Below are positions 1 to 7,298 of a DNA stretch of 11,706 bases, piece by piece. Below the pieces are notes generated by a model. It was not told the origin of the DNA. It made no database searches and saw nothing but the letters and a program-made list of their open reading frames with translations. A program made the position numbers and the translations under genes. Numbering within the stretch: the first letter of the stretch is position 1; each line of letters starts with the position of its first letter. The stretch is from Draconibacterium orientale (GTDB lineage Bacteria > Bacteroidota > Bacteroidia > Bacteroidales > UBA12170), in contig DYSK01000064.1 in assembly GCA_020718315.1 (NCBI GenBank), positions 1 through 11,706 on the forward strand, given 5' to 3'.

Positions 1-294
1 AAGTGGAATATTTTGATAGTACGCTTCGGCCATGGCAGGAGCGTAGTTTAGCAAGGCGCTTCCCGACGTACAGCTTAAAACAACGGTTTCTCCCGTTTTT
101 TGAGCAATTCCTAAAGCGAAAAATGCCGCACTTCGTTCATCTACAATGCTATAACAACTGAATTCCTTGTAACGAGGAAATGTAGCAATCAATGGTGCAT
201 TTCTACTTCCCGGCGAAAATACAATGTGTTTAATATTTTTAGCTATCAGGAGTAAACTGAGGTGTTCAAGTCCTTTTTTGTCCGAAATCATCAT
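1..294 (-). CDS. menD: MenD, N-terminal part (cut by left edge)
   Basis: 2-Succinyl-5-enolpyruvyl-6-hydroxy-3-cyclohexene-1-carboxylate synthase, the thiamine-diphosphate enzyme that joins isochorismate and 2-oxoglutarate in cytoplasmic menaquinone synthesis. The visible 98 residues carry the MenD signature SPGSRNAPL (residues 27-35), then DERSAAFFALG (52-62), whose Glu53 corresponds to the cofactor-activating glutamate of ThDP enzymes, and CTSGSALLNY (75-84). The reading frame is open to base 1, so the rest of the gene lies to the left. I chose the ATG at 294 (a second ATG follows at 291) because the protein then begins as MenD homologues do, about 25 residues before the SPGSR motif. The frame extends upstream to an ATG at 369, directly preceded by a TAG; that start would add 25 residues of unlikely sequence. 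No clear ribosome binding site decides between them. The gene diverges from the membrane protein gene to its right and looks like the first gene of a leftward men operon. Confidence 0.93.
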   Translation of the reverse strand, partial: MMISDKKGLEHLSLLLIAKNIKHIVFSPGSRNAPLIATFPRYKEFSCYSIVDERSAAFFALGIAQKTGETVVLSCTSGSALLNYAPAMAEAYYQNIPL

Positions 295-410
295 CTCGCA
301 AAGTTCGCGAATTTTTAGAACTGAACAAGGTTTTTTAGCAAGTTTGTGTGAATTAAGGTCTTCACGCATCTAAAAATGCAATCGTTTGCAATTTTAAAGT
401 GATTTCTGAA

Positions 411-430
411 TAAATTCGCATAAATCCGCA
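411..430. repeat. Tandem 10-bp imperfect repeat in the divergent intergenic region
   Basis: TAAATTCGCA at 411-420 is followed directly by TAAATCCGCA at 421-430, one mismatch between units. It sits between the divergent menD and membrane-protein genes, where a shared operator could lie, and the 10-bp period is close to one helical turn. Nothing else supports a regulatory role, and so short a repeat may be chance. Confidence 0.3.
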
Positions 431-460
431 TTTTACGTGGGTTTTCTCAAAAAATATTTC

Positions 461-468
461 GACCTTTG
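461..468 (+). promoter_or_regulatory. Possible -7 box for the membrane protein gene
   Basis: GACCTTTG matches the Bacteroidota -7 consensus TAnnTTTG at all fixed positions except the first. No convincing -33 TTG is seen at the expected spacing. If used, transcription would begin near 475, which favours the ATG at 489 over the upstream in-frame GTG at 468 as the start of the gene. Confidence 0.25.
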
Positions 469-488
469 TGAACAGAAAATCAAAGGTT

Positions 489-1199
489 ATGCCAAGAAAA
501 GACGCCCTATTTATTTTCCTTTTGATACTGTTTTTATCGCCTTTCTTTGTCTTTCCGTCGGTTTCCCAATTCTACTTGCGTTTTAATGCTGAGCATGGAT
601 TAATCATTTCTTTCATCAAATTTGCTATTTTGGCTACTGTGGGCGAAGTTATTGGATTGCGCATACGAAAGGGCAATTATCTCGAAAAAGGATTTGGCAT
701 TTTGCCACGTGCATTGGTTTGGGGAATCTTAGGACTTACAATCAAAATGGCTTTTGTCATTTTTTCTGTCGGAACGCCTGCTTTTCTGGCTTACATTGGC
801 TTTGAAAAAGCTCCACAAATAATGCAAAATGAATTGAGCTGGGCAAAAGTTGGGGTTGCATTTTCGATTAGTCTTACAATGAATCTAATTTATGCTCCGG
901 TAATGATGACTTTGCATAAAATTACCGATTTGCATATCATCCAAACTCAAGGAAATCTAATTGCTTTTCTTAAACCCATTGCAATACGCAAAATAATGAC
1001 GAATATCAATTGGGATACAATGTGGAATTTTGTGTTTAAAAGAACGATTCCGCTCTTTTGGATTCCTGCTCACACCATCACTTTTCTGTTGGCGGAGGAT
1101 CTTCAAGTTTTATTTGCTGCATTGCTCGGGATTGCATTGGGCGTTTTGTTGGCAGTGGCCGATTTGACAAATCAAAAATTAAAACATATAAACACCTAA
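489..1199 (+). CDS. Polytopic inner-membrane protein, Mpv17/PMP22-like (tentative)
   Basis: A 236-residue hydrophobic protein with about six likely membrane segments, near residues 7-23, 38-56, 76-104, 120-140, 184-201 and 206-225. It has no cleavable signal peptide or catalytic motif that I can identify. The C-terminal stretch, with NWDTMWNFVFKRTIPLFWIP (174-193) followed by AHTITFLL, is laid out like the Mpv17/PMP22 signature of W, NF and VP/IP residues before a last helix. I recall similar unnamed proteins across anaerobic bacteria; transport substrate and role are unknown. The frame also has an in-frame GTG at 468 that would add seven residues. I prefer ATG at 489 because it begins right before the first helix and lies downstream of the possible -7 box. 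The gene is divergent from menD and 57 bp upstream of the aminotransferase gene, so co-transcription with the latter is possible. Confidence 0.8.
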   Translation: MPRKDALFIFLLILFLSPFFVFPSVSQFYLRFNAEHGLIISFIKFAILATVGEVIGLRIRKGNYLEKGFGILPRALVWGILGLTIKMAFVIFSVGTPAFLAYIGFEKAPQIMQNELSWAKVGVAFSISLTMNLIYAPVMMTLHKITDLHIIQTQGNLIAFLKPIAIRKIMTNINWDTMWNFVFKRTIPLFWIPAHTITFLLAEDLQVLFAALLGIALGVLLAVADLTNQKLKHINT

Positions 1200-1256
1200 A
1201 GATACATTTATGATTTTTTCCAAGATGTTTCTTTCTGTTACTAAATAATCAGAACT

Positions 1257-2570
1257 ATGGTAAATACACCAATCGATTCAACAATAGTTAAACGTAAAAT
1301 TGCTGAAAGCGGAATCAAAGACGTTGGAAAAGCCTCTATCCGTGAGATCAAAAGACTTATCGATCAAATTGAAAACGAGAGTGGAGAAAAATTTATCCGG
1401 ATGGAAATGGGGATCCCTGGTTTGCCTCCAAATCATTTTGGGGTAGAAGCGCAAATAGCGGCCTTGCAAAATGGTGTAGCAGCCATTTACCCCGATATTC
1501 AAGGAATTCCAATCGTGAAAAATGAAATGGCTCGTTTTGCCAAAAATTTTTTAAACATCGAAGTGAACCCCGAAGGTTGTATACCCACTGTTGGCTCAAT
1601 GCAAGGAAGCTTTGCTTCTTATTTGTTGCTCGCACGCATCTATGAAAAAAGGAACACCACTTTGTTTATCGATCCCGGTTTTCCGGTTCATAAAATGCAA
1701 CACCGGGTTTTGGACCTGAAATTTGAAACTTTTGATGTTTACAATTATAGAGGTGAAGCGCTGCGCGAAAAACTGGAATCCTATTTTTCTAAAGGTCATA
1801 TTCATTCTGTCATCTATTCAAATCCCAACAATCCTTCGTGGATTTGTTTTACAGAGAAAGAACTAGAAATCATTGGCGAATTGGCTACAAAATACGACAT
1901 TGTGGTGATGGAAGATCTGGCTTATTTTGCAATGGATTTCAGAAAAAATTATTCTCATCCCGCTCAAGCTCCATTTCAACCTACTGTTGCAAATTATACC
2001 GATAATTATATCCTCTTTATTTCTTCTTCCAAAGCATTCAGTTATGCGGGCGAAAGAATTGGTATGTTACTCATCAGCGATGTTTTGTATAACCGGAGAT
2101 TTGAAAATTTACTTAAATATTATGTTTCGGATGCTTTTGGCTATTCCATGGTTTTTGGAACAATCTATCCACTTAGTTCCGGCACTTCGCATTCCTCCCA
2201 ATATGCATTGTATGGCATTTTGAAAGCCGCCAATGAGGGCAAATTCAATTTTGTAGATGAAGTGAAAATTTACGGCGAAAAAGCCAAAGTAATGAAACGA
2301 TTGTTTGTCGAAAATGGATTCAATATCGTTTATGATAAAGATGAAAATGAACCCATTGCCGATGGCTTTTATTTCACGTTCTCTTATACTGGTATGACTG
2401 GTGCCGAATTGCTAAACGAATTGGTTTATTACGGTATCAGTGCTATTTCTCTGGCCATCACCGGAAGCGATCGAATTGAAGGAATTAGAGCTTGTACTTC
2501 GCTGGTGAATAAAAACCAATTTGGCGATTTAGAATTCCGACTGAAATCATTTCATCAAAACCATTCCTAA
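1257..2570 (+). CDS. PLP-dependent aminotransferase, class I/II
   Basis: A 437-residue fold-type I pyridoxal-phosphate enzyme, which by family would move an amino group between an amino acid and a 2-oxo acid in the cytoplasm. Visible landmarks are SNPNNPSW at 188-195 (the NPNNPTG cofactor loop, with SW in place of TG), Asp220 and Tyr223 in EDLAYF (pyridine-nitrogen and phenolic-oxygen contacts), Lys259 in SSSKAFSYAGERIG (Schiff-base lysine) with Arg267 just after, and Arg411 in GIRACTSLV (substrate carboxylate). All key residues are present, so the enzyme should be active. The substrate cannot be told from sequence. The N-terminal 30 residues are an extra helix-rich stretch ahead of the core fold. 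No clear Shine-Dalgarno precedes the ATG. It lies 57 bp after the membrane protein gene and 199 bp before the AOR gene, on the same strand, but the latter has its own promoter. Confidence 0.93.
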   Translation: MVNTPIDSTIVKRKIAESGIKDVGKASIREIKRLIDQIENESGEKFIRMEMGIPGLPPNHFGVEAQIAALQNGVAAIYPDIQGIPIVKNEMARFAKNFLNIEVNPEGCIPTVGSMQGSFASYLLLARIYEKRNTTLFIDPGFPVHKMQHRVLDLKFETFDVYNYRGEALREKLESYFSKGHIHSVIYSNPNNPSWICFTEKELEIIGELATKYDIVVMEDLAYFAMDFRKNYSHPAQAPFQPTVANYTDNYILFISSSKAFSYAGERIGMLLISDVLYNRRFENLLKYYVSDAFGYSMVFGTIYPLSSGTSHSSQYALYGILKAANEGKFNFVDEVKIYGEKAKVMKRLFVENGFNIVYDKDENEPIADGFYFTFSYTGMTGAELLNELVYYGISAISLAITGSDRIEGIRACTSLVNKNQFGDLEFRLKSFHQNHS

Positions 2571-2706
2571 ATATTTTGGCAAAACAGCAATTTTTATTCA
2601 TTCTAAACTAAGGTCAATGGACTGATAATTAGATTGTTTTAAAATACATAATAAAGAAAGTTTCGATAGGTAATTTTGTGCTTATCCGATTTCAATTTAA
2701 AATAAA

Positions 2707-2735
2707 TTGTTTGGAATTTTTGTTTACTAAATTTG
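2707..2735 (+). promoter_or_regulatory. Bacteroidota-type promoter of the AOR gene
   Basis: A perfect -7 box TAAATTTG lies at 2728-2735, with a TTG at 2707-2709 (-33 element) 18 bp upstream, close to the TTTG-N19-21-TAnnTTTG arrangement known for Bacteroidota sigma factors. Transcription would start near 2742, giving a leader of about 28 nt before the ATG at 2770. A second perfect -7 match, TAATTTTG at 2671-2678, has no -33 element at the right distance and is less likely. Confidence 0.6.
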
Positions 2736-2769
2736 TAAAGAATTTGAAATTAATCAATACAAAATAAAT

Positions 2770-4932
2770 ATGGCCACAATTGAAGAAATGAAAGCTGCAC
2801 ATAAAAGCTTGAATACATGGAATTATAATTGGAAAGCTTTGGACAAAGGTTATACCGATAAAATTTTGTACATCAATGTTGGATCCTCCGAAATTCGGGA
2901 GAAACAAGTCCCGGCTGAAATGAAGAAAAAATTTATAGGCGGTAAAGGTTACGGCTTGCGCCTTCTTTGGGATGCTACAAAACCAAATACAAAATGGGAC
3001 GACCCTGAAAACGAAATAAACATCTCCTCTGGGCCGATTGGTGGAATAACGCAGTATTCCGGTTCAGGAAAATCATTGGTGGTTTCAATCTCGCCGCAAA
3101 CCAATATTCCAATCGACAGCAATGTTGGCGGGTTTTTTGGACCTTTTTTAAAATTTGCCGGATTTGATGCACTCGAAATTCAAGGCAAGGCCGAAAAAGA
3201 TGTCATCGTTTTCATAGATGGTGTAAATCATAAAGTGGAAATCTTTGAAGCTCCCGTGGAGCCCGTCGATAGCCATATTTTGGCCGCCAAACTTACCGAA
3301 ATGTTTGCCGATGATGAAAAAGATAAGCGCAACATAGGCGTAATTTCCACCGGTATTGCCGCCGATCATTCGTTGATTGGAATGTTGAATTTTAGTTTTT
3401 ATGATGCTCGCCGAAAAGAAGTCCGACTGAAACAAGCCGGTCGTGGTGGAATTGGAACAGTTTTTCGGAATAAAAAAATTAAAGCCGTCGTTGTTAAAAT
3501 TCCCGGTGTAAAAGGCGATTTGAACAATGTAGTGGATTTAGCGGCTATCCAAGAACGTGGAAAACGATTTAATCGCGAAATGCGCGATTTAGACGAAAGT
3601 CAAGCCCAGATGCGTTCAAAAGGTACGGCTCATTTAACCAATGTAATGAGCGATTACGATTTACTCCCGGTAAACAATTTTAAATATGGGACTTCCGAAG
3701 AAGCACACAAAATCCATTCCGATATTTACAAAACATTCTTTACACAAGGCGTTCCCGACGGTTGCTGGATTGGCTGCAATATGTCGTGTACCAAAGGCGT
3801 TGATAATTATTTGCTCCGCACCGGACCGTATGCAGGAAGTAAAGTTTTAGTAGATGGACCGGAATATGAATCTGCTTCTTCTTTGGGATCCATCATGGGA
3901 ATTTTTAACCCCGATTTTACCATCGAAACAAATTTCTATTGCGATACCTATGGCATTTGTACCATTAGTTGGGGAACAATTATGGGTTTCTTAATGGAAT
4001 GTTACGAAAATGGGATTTTAAATGACGAGCGAACCGGTGGATTAAAATTAAACTTTGGCAATGCCGATGCCGCCATGGATTTATTGCATTTGGTTGCCAA
4101 AGGCGAAGGATTCGGAAAAGTAGCAGGATTAGGTGTTCGTAAATTGAAAGAGCTTTTTGCTCGAAATGGATGGGGCAATGAGCAGTTTATGACTGATATT
4201 GGAATGGAAAACAAAGGTTTGGAATATTCGCAATATGTTTCGAAAGAATCGCTTGCTCAGCAAGGCGGGTACGCAATGACCAACAAAGGGCCACAACACG
4301 ACGAAGCCTGGTTGATTTTTATGGATATGGTAAACAATCAAATCCCTACTTTTGAGAAAAAAGCAGAAGCTTTGCATTATTTCCCTATGTTTCGCACTTG
4401 GTTTGGTTTGCAAGGACTTTGCAAACTGCCATGGAATGATGTGGAACCCGAAAACAACGGAGAAACTGATGAGCCGGCAAAAGTTCCGGAACATGTGGAT
4501 AATTATGTAACAATCTATAGATCTGTTACCGGCGATATGAGTTTTGATAAGCACGAAATGATTCGGCAATCCGAACGCGTTTATAATTTTCAACGTATTT
4601 TCAATATTCGTCGCGGTTATGGTTTGCGCAAACACGATGCTCAGCCTTATCGCGCTGCAGGGCCTGTAACCAAAGAAGAATATTTGTCGCGCCAAGACCG
4701 ATACGATGTTCAAATGAAAGAAATTCTCGGAATTGATCCTGCCGGAAAATCAGTAGAAGAAAAAATGGCCATCACACGCGAATACCGTTTGGATAGGTAT
4801 GAAAAATTGCTTGATGCCGTCTACCTTCGCCGAGGCTGGACAAAAAACGGCGTTCCAAAAATTGAACATCTAAAGGCGCTCGGAATGGATCTGCCTGAAT
4901 TGATTGAAGTTGTAAAAGATTTACAAGACTAA
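2770..4932 (+). CDS. Aldehyde:ferredoxin oxidoreductase family (tungstopterin) protein
   Basis: A 720-residue member of the tungsten-dependent AOR family, which oxidises aldehydes to acids (or the reverse) with ferredoxin as electron partner, using a bis-pterin W/Mo site and one [4Fe-4S] cluster. The AOR N-terminal domain starts near residue 30 (KILYINVGSS), with FIGGKGYG at 55-62, SGPIGG, and GGFFGPFLKFAGFDALEIQG. The GRGGIGTVFRNKKIKAVVV block follows. Cluster cysteines are Cys332, Cys336, Cys340 and probably Cys551. A pterin-binding DTYGIC is at 392-397. Against the family norm of about 600-640 residues it is long, with some 25-30 extra residues at the N terminus and further insertions. The first cysteine spacing is CX3CX3C rather than the CX2CX3C of the Pyrococcus enzyme, and the second pterin motif reads GLQGLC (546-551), lacking the usual leading Asp. 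It has its own promoter and a strong terminator, so it is probably monocistronic. Substrate unknown; no cofactor-synthesis genes are in view. Confidence 0.92.
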   Translation: MATIEEMKAAHKSLNTWNYNWKALDKGYTDKILYINVGSSEIREKQVPAEMKKKFIGGKGYGLRLLWDATKPNTKWDDPENEINISSGPIGGITQYSGSGKSLVVSISPQTNIPIDSNVGGFFGPFLKFAGFDALEIQGKAEKDVIVFIDGVNHKVEIFEAPVEPVDSHILAAKLTEMFADDEKDKRNIGVISTGIAADHSLIGMLNFSFYDARRKEVRLKQAGRGGIGTVFRNKKIKAVVVKIPGVKGDLNNVVDLAAIQERGKRFNREMRDLDESQAQMRSKGTAHLTNVMSDYDLLPVNNFKYGTSEEAHKIHSDIYKTFFTQGVPDGCWIGCNMSCTKGVDNYLLRTGPYAGSKVLVDGPEYESASSLGSIMGIFNPDFTIETNFYCDTYGICTISWGTIMGFLMECYENGILNDERTGGLKLNFGNADAAMDLLHLVAKGEGFGKVAGLGVRKLKELFARNGWGNEQFMTDIGMENKGLEYSQYVSKESLAQQGGYAMTNKGPQHDEAWLIFMDMVNNQIPTFEKKAEALHYFPMFRTWFGLQGLCKLPWNDVEPENNGETDEPAKVPEHVDNYVTIYRSVTGDMSFDKHEMIRQSERVYNFQRIFNIRRGYGLRKHDAQPYRAAGPVTKEEYLSRQDRYDVQMKEILGIDPAGKSVEEKMAITREYRLDRYEKLLDAVYLRRGWTKNGVPKIEHLKALGMDLPELIEVVKDLQD

Positions 4933-4951
4933 GTTTAATAGAACAATTTGG

Positions 4952-4990
4952 AAAGGTCATCGCATTGCTTTGCGATGACCTTTTCTTTTC
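4952..4990 (+). terminator. Rho-independent terminator after the AOR gene
   Basis: A perfect 13-bp inverted repeat, AAAGGTCATCGCA at 4952-4964 and TGCGATGACCTTT at 4971-4983, encloses a 6-nt loop and runs into a T-rich tract (TTTTCTTTTC, 4981-4990). It begins 19 bp after the AOR stop codon. The reverse strand lacks an equally good T tract, so it mainly ends rightward transcription. Confidence 0.9.
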
Positions 4991-5009
4991 AACAACAAAA
5001 AGTATTTTG

Positions 5010-5017
5010 TAATTTCG
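5010..5017 (+). promoter_or_regulatory. Possible -7 box for the methyltransferase gene
   Basis: TAATTTCG matches TAnnTTTG except for C in place of one T, and follows immediately after the AOR terminator, where a new promoter is needed. It lies only 5 bp before the ATG at 5023, so transcripts would be nearly leaderless for that start or would have a leader of about 35 nt for the ATG at 5059. No -33 TTG is clear. Confidence 0.35.
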
Positions 5018-5022
5018 TACAC

Positions 5023-5760
5023 ATGAAAAATGGAGTTTTAAAGGTAGAAGAAGATATCATGGGATTGGCATTGGCCAACTATAAATCCAACCAAGGCAGC
5101 GCCTCTTTGAAAGTGAATTGCAACAAAGCCGACGACGAAACCTATGATTTATCCTATTTCTTTCGCAATTGGCAGGCAATGCCCGAAACGGAAAAAAAAG
5201 CACTGGATTTGGTTTATGGAAAAACCCTGGATGTTGGAACAGGTACTGGAATTCATGCCAAAGTCTTGCAAGAAAAAGGCATCGAACTGATGGCCATTGA
5301 TATATCGCCTTATGCTGTTCAATTGGCTAAAGAACAGGGTATTAAAAACGTTTATTGTGTTAATTTTTTTGAACTGATAAACGAAAAATTTGATACCATT
5401 TTGTTTTTGATGAATGGAATTGGACTGGTTGAAACGATGGTCGGATTGGAGGCTTTTTTTCAGAAATGCGACGAATTGCTTGAAAAAGATGGCCAAATTA
5501 TTTTCGACTCTTCCGACTTAATCTACCTTTTAGAAGAAGAGGATGGAAGCTATAAAATCGATTTGAATGATGCCTATTATGGCGAAGTGGAGTTTCAGGT
5601 GGAATACGAAAATAGAAAAGGGAAACCCTTTCCCTGGCTGTTTATCGATTTCGAAAATTTGGCTTTTTATGCGGAACAATTTGGCTTTAAAGCAGAATTG
5701 ATATACGAAGATGAACATTACAATTATTTAGGAAGAATAATTAGAAATACACCTACTTAA
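5023..5760 (+). CDS. Class I SAM-dependent methyltransferase
   Basis: A 245-residue Rossmann-fold methyltransferase. Motif I is LDVGTGTGIHA (69-79), which binds S-adenosylmethionine. The acidic residue ending strand 2 is Asp93 in AIDISP. TILFLMNGIGL (125-135) is the motif IV region, typical of a Bacteroidota methyltransferase family that starts with a short MG.AL..Y segment followed by YFFR. The substrate is not known, and I see no motif that points to DNA, rRNA or a small molecule. The frame stays open upstream to an ATG at 4948, but that extension would be encoded by the terminator hairpin and is rejected. Between the ATG at 5023 and the one at 5059 (which starts MGLALANYK, the position where relatives begin, with a purine-rich GGTAGAAGAAG ahead) the choice is open. 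Nnr begins 29 bp after the stop, so the two are probably co-transcribed. Confidence 0.85.
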   Translation: MKNGVLKVEEDIMGLALANYKSNQGSASLKVNCNKADDETYDLSYFFRNWQAMPETEKKALDLVYGKTLDVGTGTGIHAKVLQEKGIELMAIDISPYAVQLAKEQGIKNVYCVNFFELINEKFDTILFLMNGIGLVETMVGLEAFFQKCDELLEKDGQIIFDSSDLIYLLEEEDGSYKIDLNDAYYGEVEFQVEYENRKGKPFPWLFIDFENLAFYAEQFGFKAELIYEDEHYNYLGRIIRNTPT

Positions 5761-5789
5761 TTGTAAATTGAATTTAAACTTCAAATAAA

Positions 5790-7298
5790 ATGCAAAAAGT
5801 ATTTTCAGTTGATAAAATTCGGTTGGCAGATCAGTTTACCATTGAAAACGAACCTATTAAATCCATTGATTTGATGGAGCGCGCCGCAACGGCTTGTGTG
5901 AAATGGATTCATGCAAAATTATTGGGAAAGAATTCGTTTAACATTTTTTGCGGCCCGGGAAACAATGGTGGCGATGGATTAGCAATAGCTCGCCTATTAG
6001 CCGAGCAAAAGCAAAAAGTGAGCGTTTTTATTTTGGCAAGCGAGCACTATTCTACCGAATTTCAAATTAATCTTGAGCGATTGGGTATTTTGAAAAAGGT
6101 GAGCGTTCAACGCATTACCTCTGAATCTGAATTTCCGGTACTTGTCTCTGATCAAATATTGATCGATGCTCTTTTTGGTTCCGGATTGAAGAGGCCGCTT
6201 CATGGTTTGGTTGCTCAATTGGTAAATCATCTGAACAATACCGGTTGTTTAAAACTGGCTATCGATATTCCGAGTGGCTTGTTTTCTGATAAATCAACGA
6301 AAGGTTACGAACGTTTTCAGGCCGACTATACGCTTAGTTTTCAATTTCCAAAACTGGCCTTTTTTATGCCGGAGAATGATCCTTTTGTTGGCGAATGGCA
6401 AATATTGGATATCGGTTTAAATCAAAACTACATTCAAAAAGCCGACACTTCATTTTATTTTCTCGAAAGCAGATCCATGGCCGAATGGATACGCCCAAGA
6501 ACCAAATTCGCTCACAAAGGGAGTTATGGTCATGGTTTGTTGATAGCAGGAAGTCAAGGAAAAATGGGAGCTGCCCTTTTGGCCGGAAAAGCAGCTTTGC
6601 GATCGGGCGCGGGTTTGATAACTGTTCATATTCCTAAAAGCGGAATGTCAATCATTCCTTGCGCGGTTCCTGAATTGATGGCCAGTTTAGACGAGCACGA
6701 AAGTTTTTTCTCGAAAATTCCCAATTTATCAAATTATTCTGCCATTGCAATTGGCCCGGGTTTGGGGAGTGCCAAACAAACACAATCGGCAGTAAAATTA
6801 ATCATTCAGGAAAGTAAAATACCTATAATTGTGGATGCAGATGCATTGAATATCTTATCAGAAAATAAGACCTGGCTTCATTTCTTGCCAAGTAATTCAA
6901 TTTTTACTCCACATGTTAAAGAATTTGAAAGACTTGCCGGAAAAGCAGAAAACGATTTTGATCGATTGGATAAGCAAATGGCTTTCTCGAAAAAATATCA
7001 AATTTTTGTCATCCTAAAAGGAGCACATACCAGCATTTCAACACCCGATGGTAAAGTGTTTTTCAATTCTACCGGCAATCCGGGCATGGCAACAGGCGGT
7101 TCAGGCGATGTTTTGACCGGGATTTTATTGGGGTTAAGAGCGCAAAATTATTCGGCTTTGCAAACCTGCCTTCTGGGTGTGTTTTTGCATGGCCTTGCCG
7201 GCGATTTTGCTGCCGAAAATAAAGGACAAGCAAGTTTAATTGCAAGCGACATTGTAGAATCCATGCCAGCAGCTTTTTTCAGTCTATCAAATATATGA
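5790..7298 (+). CDS. nnr: Bifunctional NAD(P)H-hydrate epimerase / ADP-dependent dehydratase
   Basis: A metabolite-repair enzyme: the N-terminal half (YjeF_N) interconverts the R and S epimers of hydrated NAD(P)H, and the C-terminal ribokinase-like half dehydrates the S form back to NAD(P)H using ADP. The epimerase half shows GPGNNGGDG (55-63), DALFGSGL (126-133) and AIDIPSG (157-163). The dehydratase half begins near 230 with KGSYGH (243-248), then AIGPGLG (320-326), VDADALN (348-354), TPHVKEFERL (373-382) and NPGMATGGSGDVLTG (430-444), where Asp440 is the expected catalytic base. The length of 502 residues is normal for the fused enzyme and both sites look intact. Its TGA stop overlaps the folC start codon as ATGA. 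It starts 29 bp after the methyltransferase gene, and no promoter of its own is evident. Confidence 0.96.
   Translation: MQKVFSVDKIRLADQFTIENEPIKSIDLMERAATACVKWIHAKLLGKNSFNIFCGPGNNGGDGLAIARLLAEQKQKVSVFILASEHYSTEFQINLERLGILKKVSVQRITSESEFPVLVSDQILIDALFGSGLKRPLHGLVAQLVNHLNNTGCLKLAIDIPSGLFSDKSTKGYERFQADYTLSFQFPKLAFFMPENDPFVGEWQILDIGLNQNYIQKADTSFYFLESRSMAEWIRPRTKFAHKGSYGHGLLIAGSQGKMGAALLAGKAALRSGAGLITVHIPKSGMSIIPCAVPELMASLDEHESFFSKIPNLSNYSAIAIGPGLGSAKQTQSAVKLIIQESKIPIIVDADALNILSENKTWLHFLPSNSIFTPHVKEFERLAGKAENDFDRLDKQMAFSKKYQIFVILKGAHTSISTPDGKVFFNSTGNPGMATGGSGDVLTGILLGLRAQNYSALQTCLLGVFLHGLAGDFAAENKGQASLIASDIVESMPAAFFSLSNI

Noticed and set aside
377..390. Small palindrome TGCAA...TTGCA upstream of menD
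   Set aside because: A 5-bp stem is expected by chance and has no supporting context.
2571..2769. Possible terminator or small gene between the aminotransferase and AOR genes
   Set aside because: Only a very short TTTTGGCAAAA-type palindrome and a bulged pair near 2664-2691 were seen; neither makes a stable stem with a T tract, and no small open frame has a credible start. Only the promoter at 2707-2735 is supported.
4129..4713. 194-codon open frame on the minus strand
   Set aside because: It lies wholly within the AOR gene, opposite to its well-supported reading frame, and its translation shows no family motif; it is a shadow of biased codon use.
4948..5022. N-terminal extension of the methyltransferase frame to an ATG at 4948
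   Set aside because: The extension would be encoded by the hairpin terminator of the AOR gene (4952-4984) and does not resemble the family's N terminus.
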